This document shows, in pieces, positions 12,337 to 24,107 of a stretch of DNA of 64,000 nt. Position 1 is the stretch's first letter, and the number at the start of each line of letters is the position of its first letter. The notes beneath the pieces were generated by a model, which worked only from the letters and a program-made list of their open reading frames with translations, searched no databases and had not been told where the DNA came from. Made by a program: the position numbers and the translations under genes. This stretch comes from Cercis canadensis (taxonomy: Eukaryota; Streptophyta; Magnoliopsida; Fabales; Fabaceae): NCBI GenBank assembly GCA_003255065.1, contig QAOA01003742.1, positions 137,191 to 201,190 of the forward strand, read 5' to 3'.

Positions 12337-13479
12337 TTATATAACAGAAGCATCACTCTCTAAAAATGCAGTAATCTCTGAACAAGCAAAACACACAGCA
12401 TAATTAGCACAACTACAACATATAGAATCATCCAAAAGCAACAACTCAAGAAATTCAGAAGGGAAGCTATCATGAACCTCATCAACCAACTCATCAAGGA
12501 TATCAATGCAGTAAAAAGAATGGTCTTCCATGGGGTATTTCATGGCATCCAGAATGTTAAATTGCATTAAACTGTCACCGAACTCCGTAGAAAGGATTAC
12601 GGCATGCACATCTATCTTGGTTTTGGCGGTCTTGAGGAAAGGTCTCCCAAGAATGATTGGATTCTTGCTATTTGTTGACTGACCTTCCATATCTAGAATG
12701 TAGAAGTCTGCTAGGAAGATCAACTCATTGACTCGGACTAGCACATATTCAATTAGGCCAGCAGGGTATGCATTACTTCTATTTGCTAGTTGGATCACTA
12801 CTCCTATTGGTTGCAAGGGTCTGAGTCCAAGTGATTAGAACATTGACTTTGACATGACATTGATAGAAGCTTCAAGGTCCAACATAGCATCCTCAAACTT
12901 GTATTTCCCAATGACACAGGGTATACTGAAAGTCCCAGGATCTTGGCATTTTTTAGGCATAGGTTGAATGAGGACAGAAACATTTTGGCCCATACTGACT
13001 CTTTCATTGCCCTTTAGTTTCCTCTTGTGAGTGCACAACTCCTTTAAAAACTTTGTATATTTGGGAATCTGCTTTATTTCCTCTAGCAATGGAATGTTTA
13101 TTTCAACTCTTCTAAATGTGTCTAGAAGCTCCCTCTCTTTCTTTGCCTCATCCAATTTTTTGGATTGAATGGCTCTCTGTGGGAAAGGCAGAGGCACAAA
13201 ATGAATGTTCTTATGTTGTTGTGCCATGTCTGGAGTGGAACTATGATTGGAACTGTTACTACGGTTAGGAACAAGTTTATTTGGCATGGTCGGTTTACTC
13301 TGACTACTGTGGCAATGTGGAGTTGCAGGTGCAGGGTCTGGAATTGCCTTGCCACTCCTGAGAATGATTACACTCACGTTCCCTTTTGGATTGGGAATGA
13401 TTTGTGAAAGGAGTTGGCCAGAACCTTGAGATTGCAATTGACTAATTGATAAAACTAATTGACCAATTTGAGTCTCCAA
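12337..13479 (-). pseudogene. Athila gag C-terminus and aspartic protease, broken
   Basis: The reading frame holds VPLPFPQRAIQSKK and ELLDTFRRVEINIPLLEEI, the usual linker before Athila protease. The protease follows with AMLDLEASINVMSKS, a stop at 12835, and LGRPFLKTAKTKIDV. The catalytic motif should be D-L-G-A-S; here Gly is Glu (DLEAS), which by itself probably kills the protease. The stop lies between protease halves (MSKSMF, then SLGLRP). Confidence 0.85.
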
Positions 13480-14096
13480 ATTCTGTATGGTAACTCTAGT
13501 GCTCTACTGGAATTGGAGGTTATTGGCTGTTAATTACTTCATAAGCTCTTCTAGGGTAGTGTGGTTTGGCTAGAAGTGGTGGCTTGCTCCTTGGCATGTT
13601 GGAAAGGCTGTGATGTTCTATTTTGGAATCTTGGTGGTCTTTGGTATGACTGATAAGGCTGAGAATTATGTTGCTGTTGTGACTGCATGTTGTCATACCT
13701 CAGGTTTGGATGGTCTCTCTAACCAGGGTTGTATGTGTTAGGGAAAGGGTCATGTCTTGGTTGGTGAGATTGGTAATACTGGGATTGAGAATACTGAGGC
13801 TTGTTGGGGAAAACATTGGTTGCAACTACTGTTTGGTTAGAAATAATAGAAGCATCCTTTTGAAGGGTAGGATAAGTCTCAATAGGGTAGGAGGTACAAA
13901 CACATATGCCACAAACTCATATTGGCTCCCCTACTTGCACTGATTGCATGGCCGGTTGTTGATGTTGCCCCATGGCTAATTGTCTCACCAATGAAGTTAA
14001 CTCATTGAGTCTATGTTCCATCCTCTGCTGGTCAGCATGTGATGCAACAATCTCATTGACTCCTCTAGTGGCAGAAGGCATTCGAGTGCCGAACTA

Positions 14097-14852
14097 TTGG
14101 GAATTTGTAGCCATATTAGCAATTAAACTCCTGGCAGCCTCCAGGATTTTGTCCACCAATGCTTTACCACTGGCAGCATCGATCATACTTCTCTCCATAG
14201 GTGATAAGCCTTCATAGAAGTATTGGATGAAAAGTTGGTCTCTAATTTGATGGTGAGGGCAGCTTGAACACAACTTCTTGAATCTTTCCCAGTATTCATG
14301 TAAGGTCTCTCCTGGAAATTGCTTTATTCCACATATGTATTTTCTGATTGCAACAGTCCTAGAGGCAGGGAAGAACTTCTCAAGCAATAGTCTCTTCATG
14401 TCATTCCAATCCCTCATTGACCCTTATGAAATGTAGTGGAGCCAATCATTGGCTGCATTCACAAGGGAGAAGGGAAATGCTTTCAATTTTATGTGCTCCT
14501 CAAATATTCCTTGTGGCTTCATTGTGGAACAGACCATATGGAATTTCTGAAGATGCTTATGGGGATCTTCACATGTAAGGCTATGGAACTTTGGAAGCAA
14601 GTGTATTAACCCAAATTTGAGTTCAAAAGCAGTATCAATATCAGGGTACTAAATCCCTAAGGGTTCATAAGCAATATCAGGGGTGGCTAATTCCTTAAGG
14701 GTTTTAGCTCTAACATGCATGTTGTTATTTTCAGCCCTATTAGCATTAGGATTGACAACAAGATTAGTATTAGGATTAACATTAGCATGCATGTTATTGT
14801 CAGCCATGTTCAAAATAGGATTAATAACAGGATCAAGAACATGATTAACCAC
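14097..14852 (-). pseudogene. Athila gag, broken
   Basis: Retrotransposon capsid gene. Visible blocks are an Asn-rich N-terminal region, then LTCEDPHKHLQKF, a LKAFPFSLVNAANDWLH segment, RLLLEKFFPASRT and GETLHEYWERFKKLCSSCPHH, all typical of the plant Gypsy Retrotrans_gag domain. Stops interrupt it near 14650 (after EPLGI) and near 14427 (after DWLHYIS). The Gln-rich region on to 13500 is also gag-derived but frameshifted. It acts with the protease and RT downstream in one original polyprotein. Confidence 0.85.
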
Positions 14853-15413
14853 AAGATCACTAACTACTCTTCTCCTAGATTATCTCTGCAGGCTATGGAA
14901 GGTTTTATTAATTTCAGAATCAATCTCACACAACTTGCTGCAGAATGACCTAGTCATGCACTATATCACAACACCAAAAGACACACAAAAGTGACAGAAT
15001 TGGACAACACAAAAACATACAAAATGCACTAAACAAAGGCAAAAACACACGTAAATAACACAAATTAAGGTATCTAAACATTTTTAAAAAATTTGAGATC
15101 ACCACAGAATGTAAGCTAGATAAAAATTTTACTCAAAAATCAAATAAAAAATCTCAAAAAAATTGAAAAAGTGGTCTAAACGATGGAATTTAGCCGAGAT
15201 AGGGTGGTGCTCATAACAAAGTAGTGAGTTATGATCATTGGCCCATTTTACTTCAACTAACCAATTTTCAAGTCAATCGAAAACAAAATTTTTGTACCAA
15301 TTTTTCTACCTGCAGAACCTTAATTCAGGCCAAATCGAGGAAAAGAAGGAAAAATATAACCAAAACACAATAATTCACATAAAGAACTTGAAATCATCAA
15401 CTAACATTGACAT

Positions 15414-15431
15414 TCCCCGGCAACAACGCCA
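15414..15431 (-). other. Primer-binding site, tRNA-Asp type
   Basis: On the minus strand TGGCGTTGTTGCCGGGGA complements the 3' end of plant tRNA-Asp (canonical TGGCGCCGTTGCCGGGGA) with two C-to-T changes. tRNA-Asp priming is typical of Athila and related elements. Confidence 0.85.
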
Positions 15432-15436
15432 AAATT

Positions 15437-16711
15437 TGGTTGGAATTGTCGCTATCCAATTAAATTTAACCAATTTCCCTAAACAGAATGCAATATATGG
15501 GTAATTCGAGAAGTCTCTCAAGGAATACAATGGCTAATTAACAATTTCAAGTTGAAAATTGGGGATTTGTAACACATAATATATTGCTAAATTTAAATTG
15601 CACAATTGAACAGAGATTAATTCAATTAACTAAAAACGTAACCTAGCTAAACATTCATTATTAACCAGTTTGATTCATCCTAGATTAACATGATTAATTA
15701 AATCCTAATGCACAACACTGCCAATTGAATTTAATCACAATTGAAATCTCGAATTATGACTAATTGTTCCTACTGAATTATCACCCAAAATTCCAATTAA
15801 CCACATGCATCACTAATCTTGCAATCATATAGACTAAGCAATCAATGGATTAATCTAAAACCGAACATCAATTAGCATGGCTTCTCTGAATTCACACAGC
15901 TAATTAAAGATCAATCAACTTAAATTTTGTTTCCTACTTCAAAATCCATATAAATCACAGAAATCTCCATGAATCCATACAAAAATTAAAGCAAGGCAGA
16001 AATCCAAAGAAGACAGAATTGCATTAAGTTTAATCCAATTAAGTGCAGAATCTTAAAACCTAACTAAGTTAATTGAGGAGTCTAGCTCGGTTACAAGTGT
16101 TCTACTCCTCCATGGTCATCAATCTGAGCTCTAATGGAGGAAAAATCAATGAAACAGTGTAAAAACGGGAAAAAGAAAAGAGAGCCTCCAAAAAACAAAA
16201 GAGGAAAAGAATGATAACTACCCAAATCTAGATATGTCCTTTCTATACCCTAATTAGCATCAATAACTGCCCCTAGCTAATTACTAAAGTAGCCCTCCAT
16301 GAAAGCCTTCATCTTAGCTTCAAAATGAGTTATTCCTTGCATGATTTGGACTTCTAATGAGGGAATTGGGCCTAAATAAGTGGGCCCGATCCATGAGTGT
16401 GAGTGCTGGATTCTTCGGGTCAAGGCACCACTAAGACACCTCTGGATGGAAATTAGGTCTTCACAAGAGTTGTAGCTCTGCATCTTAGCTTTCCTACAAG
16501 ACTGAATTCATAATTTTTAGAGATCTGAAGCTTAAGATATGTCACAAATACCAAAATAGGGTCTAAATGGCAATGCTGAATAAATAAAACCCTTAAGCCC
16601 AACATGAAACCCAATTCATAAAATAAGGCCTAAGTCATGAAATAAAGCATAGGGAATGATGATAAACATTAGGCACGAAGGTCAAATAACATATAAAAAT
16701 ACTGTTTATCA
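15437..16711 (-). repeat. 5' LTR of the Athila element
   Basis: Full-length partner of 5067-6341 and the same length. The primer-binding site begins a few bases inside the element, which sets this copy as the 5' LTR. Confidence 0.9.
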
Positions 16712-18479
16712 CTCACGTTGTGCTGAAGGTGGCAAAATACCTCATGGGCGTTAGGCTCGCTCCCCAACTCCTTTGTCTACAAACAATGAATTAAAGTGTT
16801 AGAATAATAATAATAATAAAAAAAATGAATAACTACAAATTTCTTAAAAAAGTACTAAGTTATTAAAAACTTACCAACCCCTTCTTATCCTCGAAGACGG
16901 TGATGGATCCACCTCTGTGGTAACAGTCGCCCTAATCCATTGAGCAGTTCTTCTTGTTCAGCTCTGAGGCTGCCTTGAACTTTGAGGATCCCCATTTGGC
17001 CTTCAAGCCCACTAAGACATTTGGGCTCAACCACTCAGCCATAGTCTTCTCACTCCGTATATCTCTGAAGGTAGCGCAAATGTTATCAGAGTATTTCGTC
17101 AACCAAATTTTGTAAATTTCCCACTCTTGTTGAGGATCCTAAATACATCTCCTCTACATTAGAAAAAACAAAGTTATAGTTAATAAACATTATAATCAAG
17201 TAAATCAATTGAACAATTTGTGTATGATTATTACCTTAAACAGTTCCCACCACTAATTCTTCACCTCATCGGGAATTGAGGTGAAGTCAACCCAAGCCTC
17301 ATCATAGCTCGACTTGTAAATAGCTGAGAGATAGTTGACAAGCTCCTTCAATGGAATGAAGATAGAAAAAAACAAAAATAGTTAGTAATATTACACACTT
17401 ATAACCATAAACAACCAAATAGAAATAAGTTATGTACTTACTCCTTCCTCCCATGTGGCCAAATCCATAAGTGCTTATCAAAAGTCTTGGCCCCAAGGGA
17501 AGGTGAGTCTGACATGTGCGGACTCACTTGCAACAACCATGCAACTGCTGAGGACACTATGCCTGGTATCGATATACCACTTGACAACCCATCCCCTGGT
17601 GACCCACCCATAATGGGGTTCACATTTTAGGCGTTGCAGAAGGTGACACAAACTGTGATGGATGAACTGGGGGAGAGTAGGCTCTATCTGAGAAGGCTGA
17701 GCTACGACATTCCCTTTGTCCTTCCTAAAGGGCCTATCTATTGCAGAACCACGTCTTGTGCTTAACATATGTGACACAAATAATATAAAATTTTGGTAAA
17801 AATAATACACTTAATTAAGAAATATACAAATATAATAACATGTAATTAAGCAAAAATCAATTTTTAAAAAATTGCAATAAATGCTACACCATTAAAAGAG
17901 ATCCAAAAAATTAGGAAAATCATTCTAAACCAATCACATAACATAAGCCCCAACCTAATTTCAACAAATTTCATCAATTTCATTACTAATTTAATTAACT
18001 AAATTCAGACATAAACATTCAAAAATTGCAATAAATTCTACACCATTCAAAAAAATTCAAAAGAAAATAAAAGAATCATTCTAAACAATTCACATAGCAA
18101 AAGTCCCAACCTAATTTCAACAAATCTAATTCCAATTTCACAACTCAAATTCAGGCATCAACCCTCAACATTTAGCCACATTCAAAACTACTCCAATAAC
18201 ATCTAAAATGATCAATCGTCATTCAAAACATATCATACACATAACCCCCATGGAAATTCACAAAAAATTCAACAAGAAAAACGCATAAACTAAGAGTCAT
18301 TGCACATGAAATTGGGACTGACCTCAATATGATCCAAAGACCAAAAACTAAACCAATAGGATGCCCTTCTCGGTGAACCGCCGCAAACCCTTGGTGGTGA
18401 CGCCTAGAACGGTGAAAATGGTGGAGGCTGATAAGGAAAAGAGAAGAGAGGGAAAATGGAGGCTACAGCTGCGCAAATG

Positions 18480-18927
18480 AGATAAGTTGCAAAATTTCTC
18501 ATCGACTTTGTCAGTGAGAAAAAACCCTACAATTCAAAATTTAAGTGAATCGATGCGCTGCATTCTTACAGAATTTCTCACATATCCTATCCATGAGAAA
18601 TCTATTTCACAAACCCTTGAAACAAATGTTAAAGAAAATGTTGCATTTTGATTTCTTGGGGACAAAATCCTTGAGCAACTCAACTATTTCTCACAAAATT
18701 TATTCGTGAGAAACCTTCCTAATGGATTTGTCCGTGAGAAAACTTGGCGCCATCTTCCCGAACTTTGGTTATTGATTTCTCATAAAATTTCTCTCAGATT
18801 TCTCATAGATGGACATGTTCAAGGAGAAATATTTCTGAGAAAGTTCTTAACGTTCCCTTTGGAGAGATTCTCACGGATCTCTTTTCCTGAGAAATGTTCG
18901 AGATAAATTTTCCATTTTCTGCAAGTG
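18480..18927. repeat. Right subterminal repeat region of the CACTA element
   Basis: TTTCTCA/TGAGAAA motifs recur about every 20-40 bases up to the terminus at 18927, mirroring the left end. No coding sequence is present; the open frame at 18706-18906 is only the repeat translated. Confidence 0.8.
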
Positions 18928-18930
18928 ATC

Positions 18931-19490
18931 AGTTCAAAGTAGATGTAATTAAATTCACTCCAGCATAAGTATGTACCTTTCTAACCCATATGGTTATACA
19001 TTGGTGTTCCTCTCCCCAAGAGTTATTTGGGTATCCTTTCAACTCTATTTGGTTATCCTTGGGTATCTTGTTAAAATAGTCATTAGGGCTTTGCAAGCTT
19101 TTATGACCTAAACAATAATTCTCTCAAACTTTTCATTTATCATGATAAAAACCCAAAAAAAATAATAATTGACTTTTCTTCTTCTACCTATTTTGCAAGT
19201 CAAGAATTTGCCTCAATATTAAGCTGTTGAGTCAAACACGTTTGGTTCAACGCCAAAAGAGTTATTTGAGGATGTCATTGAAGATCTTGAAAAATATGTC
19301 TTGAAATTGTCGTTCCAAGTTATATACTTTACAATGAAATACTTAACTTGAGTTCCTTATAAATATAGATGTTTTCCGCTCTATTTAAGTGTAGCTTAGA
19401 GCTTCATTGTTTCACCATGGAATTGAGCTATTCAATATACTTATATTATTATCTTTGAGGAACAAATGAAAAATGTGCATCTAGAAAAGT
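18931..19490. other. Intergenic DNA, no gene
   Basis: Original target DNA on the right of the CACTA element. The segment at about 19075-19125 is an inverted match to 3755-3800. Nothing coding is recognised. Confidence 0.5.
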
Positions 19491-21211
19491 CACTAAAAGA
19501 AAATCTATTTTTTCTAACGGAAATTCCAACAATAGGCATTTTTAAAAAATTCTAATGAAAATTTCGAAATTTTGTTCCGTTGGAATTCCATTTAGAATGG
19601 GAGTAGAATTTTTTTTCAAAATTCCAAGGGAATATATTGTTGGAACTTTCTAAAAAATATATTTTTTAAAAATTAATTTTTAAAATGTTTTAATATTTTT
19701 TAAAGATTCCAACGGTATGTTCCATTGGAATTTTTTATTAAAAAAAATAATTGAGTGAAATGTACCATTTCACTAATGCATGCAATCTTTTTTTGAATTT
19801 TTCTCGAATTCCAATGGAATTTTTCTGTTAGAATTCAGAAATTCAAATAAAATTGAGTTCCCCTTCTTTTTCTCTCACTTATCACTTCTTCTTCACTTGA
19901 ATCACTCTTCTCTCTTCCTCTCTCTTCTACTCCCCCTCCAATCCTCCATTTTCGATAACATGGTCCATTTTTTGGTGGATTTCTGGCATCATTCTTCTAT
20001 TTGCGGTGTGTGGGTTGGGCTCTCTTTCCTTAAGTAAGTTTTTCAATTATCCAAAATCAAAATCCCCTTTCTCCCTTCTCACTTTAATTTAGATTAGTTT
20101 GTTATTATTTTTTGTAATTGGTGGATTGAAGTTAAAATGACATGTAGAAGTAGTTAGATAGCATAATTACAAATTAGATGCATGATTAGTTCTTTAATTT
20201 AGGGTTTAAATTGAGTCCAAAAATGGGATGGCCAAATTGAATATGTGTGGATTTCATTTTATTAAATTTGTTTAGGGGTTTTGATGTATGGGTGGTTTGA
20301 AGTTGTTTTATGATTTTTTTAGTATCTTTTTTTTTTTTGGAATATGGAATTTTCATACTACTAGAGTAATTATGTCTGAATTTAAAAATAGAAAAATGGA
20401 TAATGTAAATTCATTTTAGTTGAATTTCTTTAGGGCTTTTGATGCATTGGCGGTTTGAAGTTGTTTTATGATTTGTTAGGTTTTTTTTATGGAATATGAA
20501 ATTTTTGTACTATTAGGATAATTATGTCCGAATTTAAAAATAGAAAAATGGATAATGTAAATTTTTATTAGTTGAATTTCTTAGAGCTTTTGATGTATAG
20601 GTGATTTGAAGTTATTTTATGATTTTCAGGGTTTTTTTTTTAATAGAATATGGAATTACTTACACTATTACTCAATTTATGCATTTTTTGGACATGAAAA
20701 TGTTGCTTCTTTTTTCAACTATATGCTCTAGAATTCTTTCTAATATTTTCTTCTAATTTTTTTTTTTTTTGTATGTTGGAGAATAATGAGCTACAAAGCA
20801 TTTATTCTTTTGAAGATATATTGCAGATCTAGTTTAGTTGAATATGTTAAAGACTAATTATATAAAGGATAAACTTGGTGTAATTATTTGAAATTTAAAC
20901 TTGTGTATTAAATACATTACTAACTTATAGAAATTATTTAATGAAAATGATATTTTTTAAATGATATATTTTGATTTATAAGAAATATTAGTTAGGAATT
21001 TACCTTAAAATTTAAAAAAAAATTAAAAAATCTTAGGAAATTCCAACAGAAAGTTCATTATGTTTGGAATTTCAATAAAATAATAAAAATAATTTTTTAA
21101 ATTTTAAAAAAATTAAAAAATTAAAATTTTAAACTATATTATAAAAATAAATTTTCCGTTAAAATTTTTGTTAGAGTTCAGAATTCCAATAGTAATTTTT
21201 CTTTCATAGTC
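19491..21211. mobile_element. Candidate small non-autonomous CACTA-like element
   Basis: The left end reads CACTAAAAGAAAATC. The right end, read in reverse, is GACTATGAAAGAAAAATT, one base off a CACTA start. Both ends carry clusters of the inverted motif TTCCAACGGAA / TTCCATTGGAATT, typical of CACTA subterminal arrays. No transposase is present and no 3-bp TSD could be matched (AGT on the left, TTC on the right), so the right boundary is uncertain. Confidence 0.5.
20271..20665. repeat. Tandem repeat of about 155 bp, 2.6 copies
   Basis: Three successive units start at about 20271, 20429 and 20580. Each contains TTTTGATGTATGGGTGGTTT-like DNA, then a T-rich tract, GGAATATGGAAT, AATTATGTCTGAATTTAAAA and GATAATGTAAAT. 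The third unit is cut short. The copies differ by point changes and by the length of the poly-T, so the array is not recent. It sits inside the candidate CACTA-like element. Confidence 0.85.
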
Positions 21212-22427
21212 TTCAAGTGGTTATGATGCTCCTTGAAGAACTCTCACATTTCATCCATCATTTCTTGAAGGAATTTTTGAAGCTTCTCCAATATCATATC
21301 TCTTCAATCTATGGTAATGGTAGGTGATGACGGCTATGATGCCAATTGTTATAATCCAAATGAAAATAATAATTAATTATAGAAAAGGGAAAATCCAATT
21401 GGAGTTCGGAACAAACCAATAATAAACAATATTTAACTCTTTCTCTGAACTCTACCAGAAACCACTTATTCTGAAGTAACAAAAAATTAAGGTCATGTTT
21501 GAGTAAATAGCTTATTTAAGTGCTTATATAAGAAGGCATTATATGATAAGCTTTTATACCATAAGCTCCTTTTAAATCAAGTTATTTAGTGTTTGAATAC
21601 ATACGTAGAGAATTACTTTTAAAATCTATAAGCTCTTTATAACGCATTTGGATAGATAAATGTATAAGTGTTTATAATTATAGAAATTACTAAAGAGGAC
21701 ATTAATAAGCACTTATTAAAAATCGTGTTTGGATAAATAAGCATTTTGTTATATTTTGCAAAAAAAAGTTTTTATTAATAAAATATTTTATATCAGTGCC
21801 ATAATTATTATTTTTTGATTTAAGTAGTTAAGTTTTTGTTGTTAAATAATTATTATTTTAAAGTATCATTTCTTATAATCAAAGTGGTTCTTGACTTGTT
21901 ATATTAGAAACCTAGCATATAGATAAACTATCATTAACAAGTATTTCTATTTTATTATATTGGTGATCATGATAAGCATGAAATATATAATTATGCAGCA
22001 TAGACCAAATTTATACATTCGGAAATTGAAGTTACATGGATAATTTGACCTTGGTCAATATTATATTTTTTAGTATGTGTTATTTGAATTTTTCTAACTG
22101 ATATCTACCACAAACTGTGGCAAAAAAAAAAAAAAAAGAAATAGAAATGAAATATTGCAAGTATTTGCATATTTTTTGTCCTACTTCTTTATGCTTACTT
22201 CTTTTCAATATATACTGCTATATTGCTATGCTTGGCAGTAAGTCAGCATAATATAGTTACCTCAGTTAGTGACTAGAAGACATAAAAATATCACAATCAA
22301 TACTGTCTAAAAATTTCAAGGTATTTTCGTTCAAAAATTTGAGCAATCTAACGTTTTCTAAAACTAATAGCCTGACCCAAAAAAAATGCTGATCACTGTA
22401 GAGGCCAAACAAAGCCGAAGTATAAGA
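21212..22427. other. Intergenic DNA with a short direct-repeat cluster
   Basis: No gene. Positions about 21488-21745 carry several variants of TGTTTGGATAAATAAGC mixed with TTATAAGCT-like words, a pattern of small decayed DNA transposons, but no paired ends are clear. A poly-A run lies at 22121-22138. Confidence 0.45.
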
Positions 22428-24107
22428 TTACATATTCACGGACTCCAGTCCAACTGAAGCCTTTGATTTCTTCTCTTTCTTCTTCTGGGATCCATTTTCG
22501 TTCACTTTTTTGTTGGGTTGCTCCTGCTCCTCTACAACTGGTTGTGTGTGTTGTGAAAAATCTAAACGCAAGTGTACGTTATCGTTTCCAAGTAATAAGA
22601 TGAGAGTGAGTTATCATTCCCACGAGAACTAATGCTATCAATTACCGAAATTGGGTTAATCTCAATTTAATCTAATCAATAAGTATGGAGAATTTTCAAG
22701 AAAGAACTTTAAATAAGTTAAAAGTAAGCTAAGACAATTAAGATGATGAATTAATCAAGAGAGAAATATCTAAGGCTTTTAATTTCACCATAGCTATTCC
22801 GATTTGCTATTCCTAATTCATTAATCAAGAACAATCTTCCTAATTACTAACCAAGAACCCTAAATTATTTATTAGTCTTTCCCAAGGTCAAACAAAAATA
22901 TCTCTAAGTTATGAACCCACAATATTCCTATGTGAATTATGAATAACCTAGAAATTCACTTAATTTTATGATTCTTTTTAATTGACTACACAAGCCATGG
23001 AGGTATATTCTTATTCTACATGCAACATATGTTCTTAATCTCTATGATCTTTAATTACAAATTACCTCTCAGTCTCATTGTAATTATCTAATCAACTAAT
23101 TGGTGATCAAACAATTAGAAACATGAAGAATTAAGAAGAAGACAATTAATAAAAGAGTTCTTGAATTAAAGAAATAGAAAATCACAAATCTTCCTAGCTA
23201 GGCTACATCATAAACCTAGAAGGGAATTTAGTTCATAGTCAAAGAAGAAAACATGATTAAGTAAATTCTACACATAAATCAAGGGGAAGAAGAATAAAAA
23301 CTCTGAAGAAAAGCCACAAATCTGCAATTACCCTTCTCCAATTCTTGTTTTTGCTCTTCTCCTTGCCTCCAAAAAGTCCAGAATAGATCCCCAAATTAAA
23401 GCCTCAGAGTTGCTTAAATAGTAAAACCTAAAAATCTTAATTTTAAAAGGAAAATACAAGCACATGTACGGATGAGAAAATACTGGGCGTAGCTACGCTG
23501 GTCACGGGCGTCACTACACCCAGCGACTGCTGCATTTCATTGGTTTTCTTCCAGGAGGCATAGCAACGCCATGCTTCGGGCATAGGGATGCCCAGGGCCT
23601 TCCTCACTTGGCTAGATTGCTGAATGGAGGCATAGTGACGCCATGCTTGAGCATAAAGACGCCTAGGATTGATTCCTTCTTGCTTTTGCTTCTCCTTTTT
23701 GTCTTTTAACACCAAGATCTCTATTTTACTTAACAATCCTATAAAATGAAGAACAAGAACAAGATTAGGGTTCAAAAATATCAAGAAACACTCAAAAAGA
23801 TAAGCTAAAAGTATCTATAGAATAGGTATAAAATCCACCTAATAGTGTGCTCTGTAAATGTTGATGAATGGCAGACAGGTGATCCAATTGGAAGGCAAGA
23901 TGGTTAAGTACTTGAAACAACTTTTTTCCTTCCTTCAGACTGATGCACAAGGACACATGGTTACAATGTTACATAGCAAATGTAAAGCTAGCCATATAAT
24001 GTTCATGACAGAAAGTACTCACATTAACTTTTGTCTCGATTTACAGCTTTGTTTTAAGTCATCCTGATGAGCTGTTTGCGGTGGTGTCTTCAACTCAGGA
24101 AGAAACT
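22428..24107 (-). pseudogene. Unidentified host gene, C-terminal exons, last exon split by a solo LTR
   Basis: On the minus strand, one 85-bp exon (24107-24023) has a CCCTTTCAG acceptor and a GTGAGT donor and encodes FLPELKTPPQTAHQDDLKQS and onward. The terminal exon starts at 23939 after a CAG acceptor, in phase. It runs through KKLFQVLNHLAFQLDHLSAI to HLQS, where the solo LTR 22549-23844 intervenes. It then resumes in the same frame with TQPVVEEQEQPNKK, a lysine-rich stretch (QKKKEKKSK) and ends LESVNM at a TAA (22428-22430). The frame is exact when the LTR and one TSD copy are ignored, which argues for a real gene. I do not recognise the family. The lysine-rich tail suggests a nuclear or nucleolar protein, as inference only. 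Upstream exons were not found. Confidence 0.6.
22549..23844 (-). mobile_element. Solo LTR (Athila/Tat-like) inserted in a coding exon
   Basis: It begins TGTTGTGAAAAATC and ends CCACCTAATA (a CA terminus changed to TA). Perfect 5-bp duplications GTGTG flank it at 22544-22548 and 23845-23849. The ends match the LTR at 61771-63144 (TGTTGTGAAAA..., then AAACGCAAGTGTACGTTNTCG), so it is the same family in the same orientation. There is no internal region, so it is a recombination product. Confidence 0.9.

Larger units (their letters stand above)
5067..16711 (-). mobile_element. Athila-type Ty3/Gypsy retrotransposon, nested in the CACTA transposase gene
   Basis: The two LTRs (5067-6341 and 15437-16711) are both 1275 bp and begin and end TG...CA. 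The target duplications CTCGC (5062-5066) and CTCAC (16712-16716) differ by one base. On the minus strand the order is 5' LTR, tRNA-Asp primer site, gag, protease, RT-RNase H, integrase, a non-coding stretch, a purine tract (GTGAGGGGATT) and the 3' LTR, as in Athila. All coding domains carry stops or frameshifts. Over the first 290 bp of LTR I count roughly two dozen differences between copies (about 8%), mostly transitions, so the insertion is old. An unrelated 1.4 kb LTR is nested at 9293-10691. Confidence 0.92.
4486..17803 (-). pseudogene. Decayed CACTA transposase gene (plant Ptta/En/Spm type, Transposase_24), split by an Athila element
   Basis: Read on the minus strand, exons lie near 17442-17770, 17235-17350, 16876-17160, 16712-16790 joined to 5025-5066, and 4486-4926. 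Family landmarks in order are EAWVDFTSIPDEVKN, EKTMAEWLSPNVL, the HRGGSI block (usually HTGGSI), GSEPNAHEVF, DHVYGMG, a coiled-coil-like LTQRLE segment and an acidic tail of seven aspartates before a TGA at 4486-4488. Several in-frame stops (for example after DEVKN and after KKNCSMD) show it is dead. Deleting the Athila and one TSD copy brings the reading frame back together across 5066/16717, so the gene was joined when the retroelement inserted. Exon limits are approximate. Confidence 0.7.
4072..18927. mobile_element. CACTA (En/Spm) DNA transposon, 14.9 kb including nested elements
   Basis: The left end begins CACTACAAGAAAGTAGG at 4072. The right end, read on the minus strand from 18927, begins CACTTGCAGAAAATGG. 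Both are CACTA-type termini, and the 3-bp target duplication ATC is at 4069-4071 and 18928-18930. Subterminal regions repeat the motif TTTCTCATAG/ATGAGAAA, as CACTA ends do. The body holds a decayed Ptta/En/Spm-type transposase gene on the minus strand. I see no Transposase_21 (TNPD) gene, so the element is probably non-autonomous. An Athila retrotransposon accounts for 11.6 kb of the interior; without it the element is about 3.2 kb. Confidence 0.9.

Noticed and set aside
12966..14217. Plus-strand frames opposite the Athila gag and protease
   Set aside because: Mirror frames of the minus-strand polyprotein.
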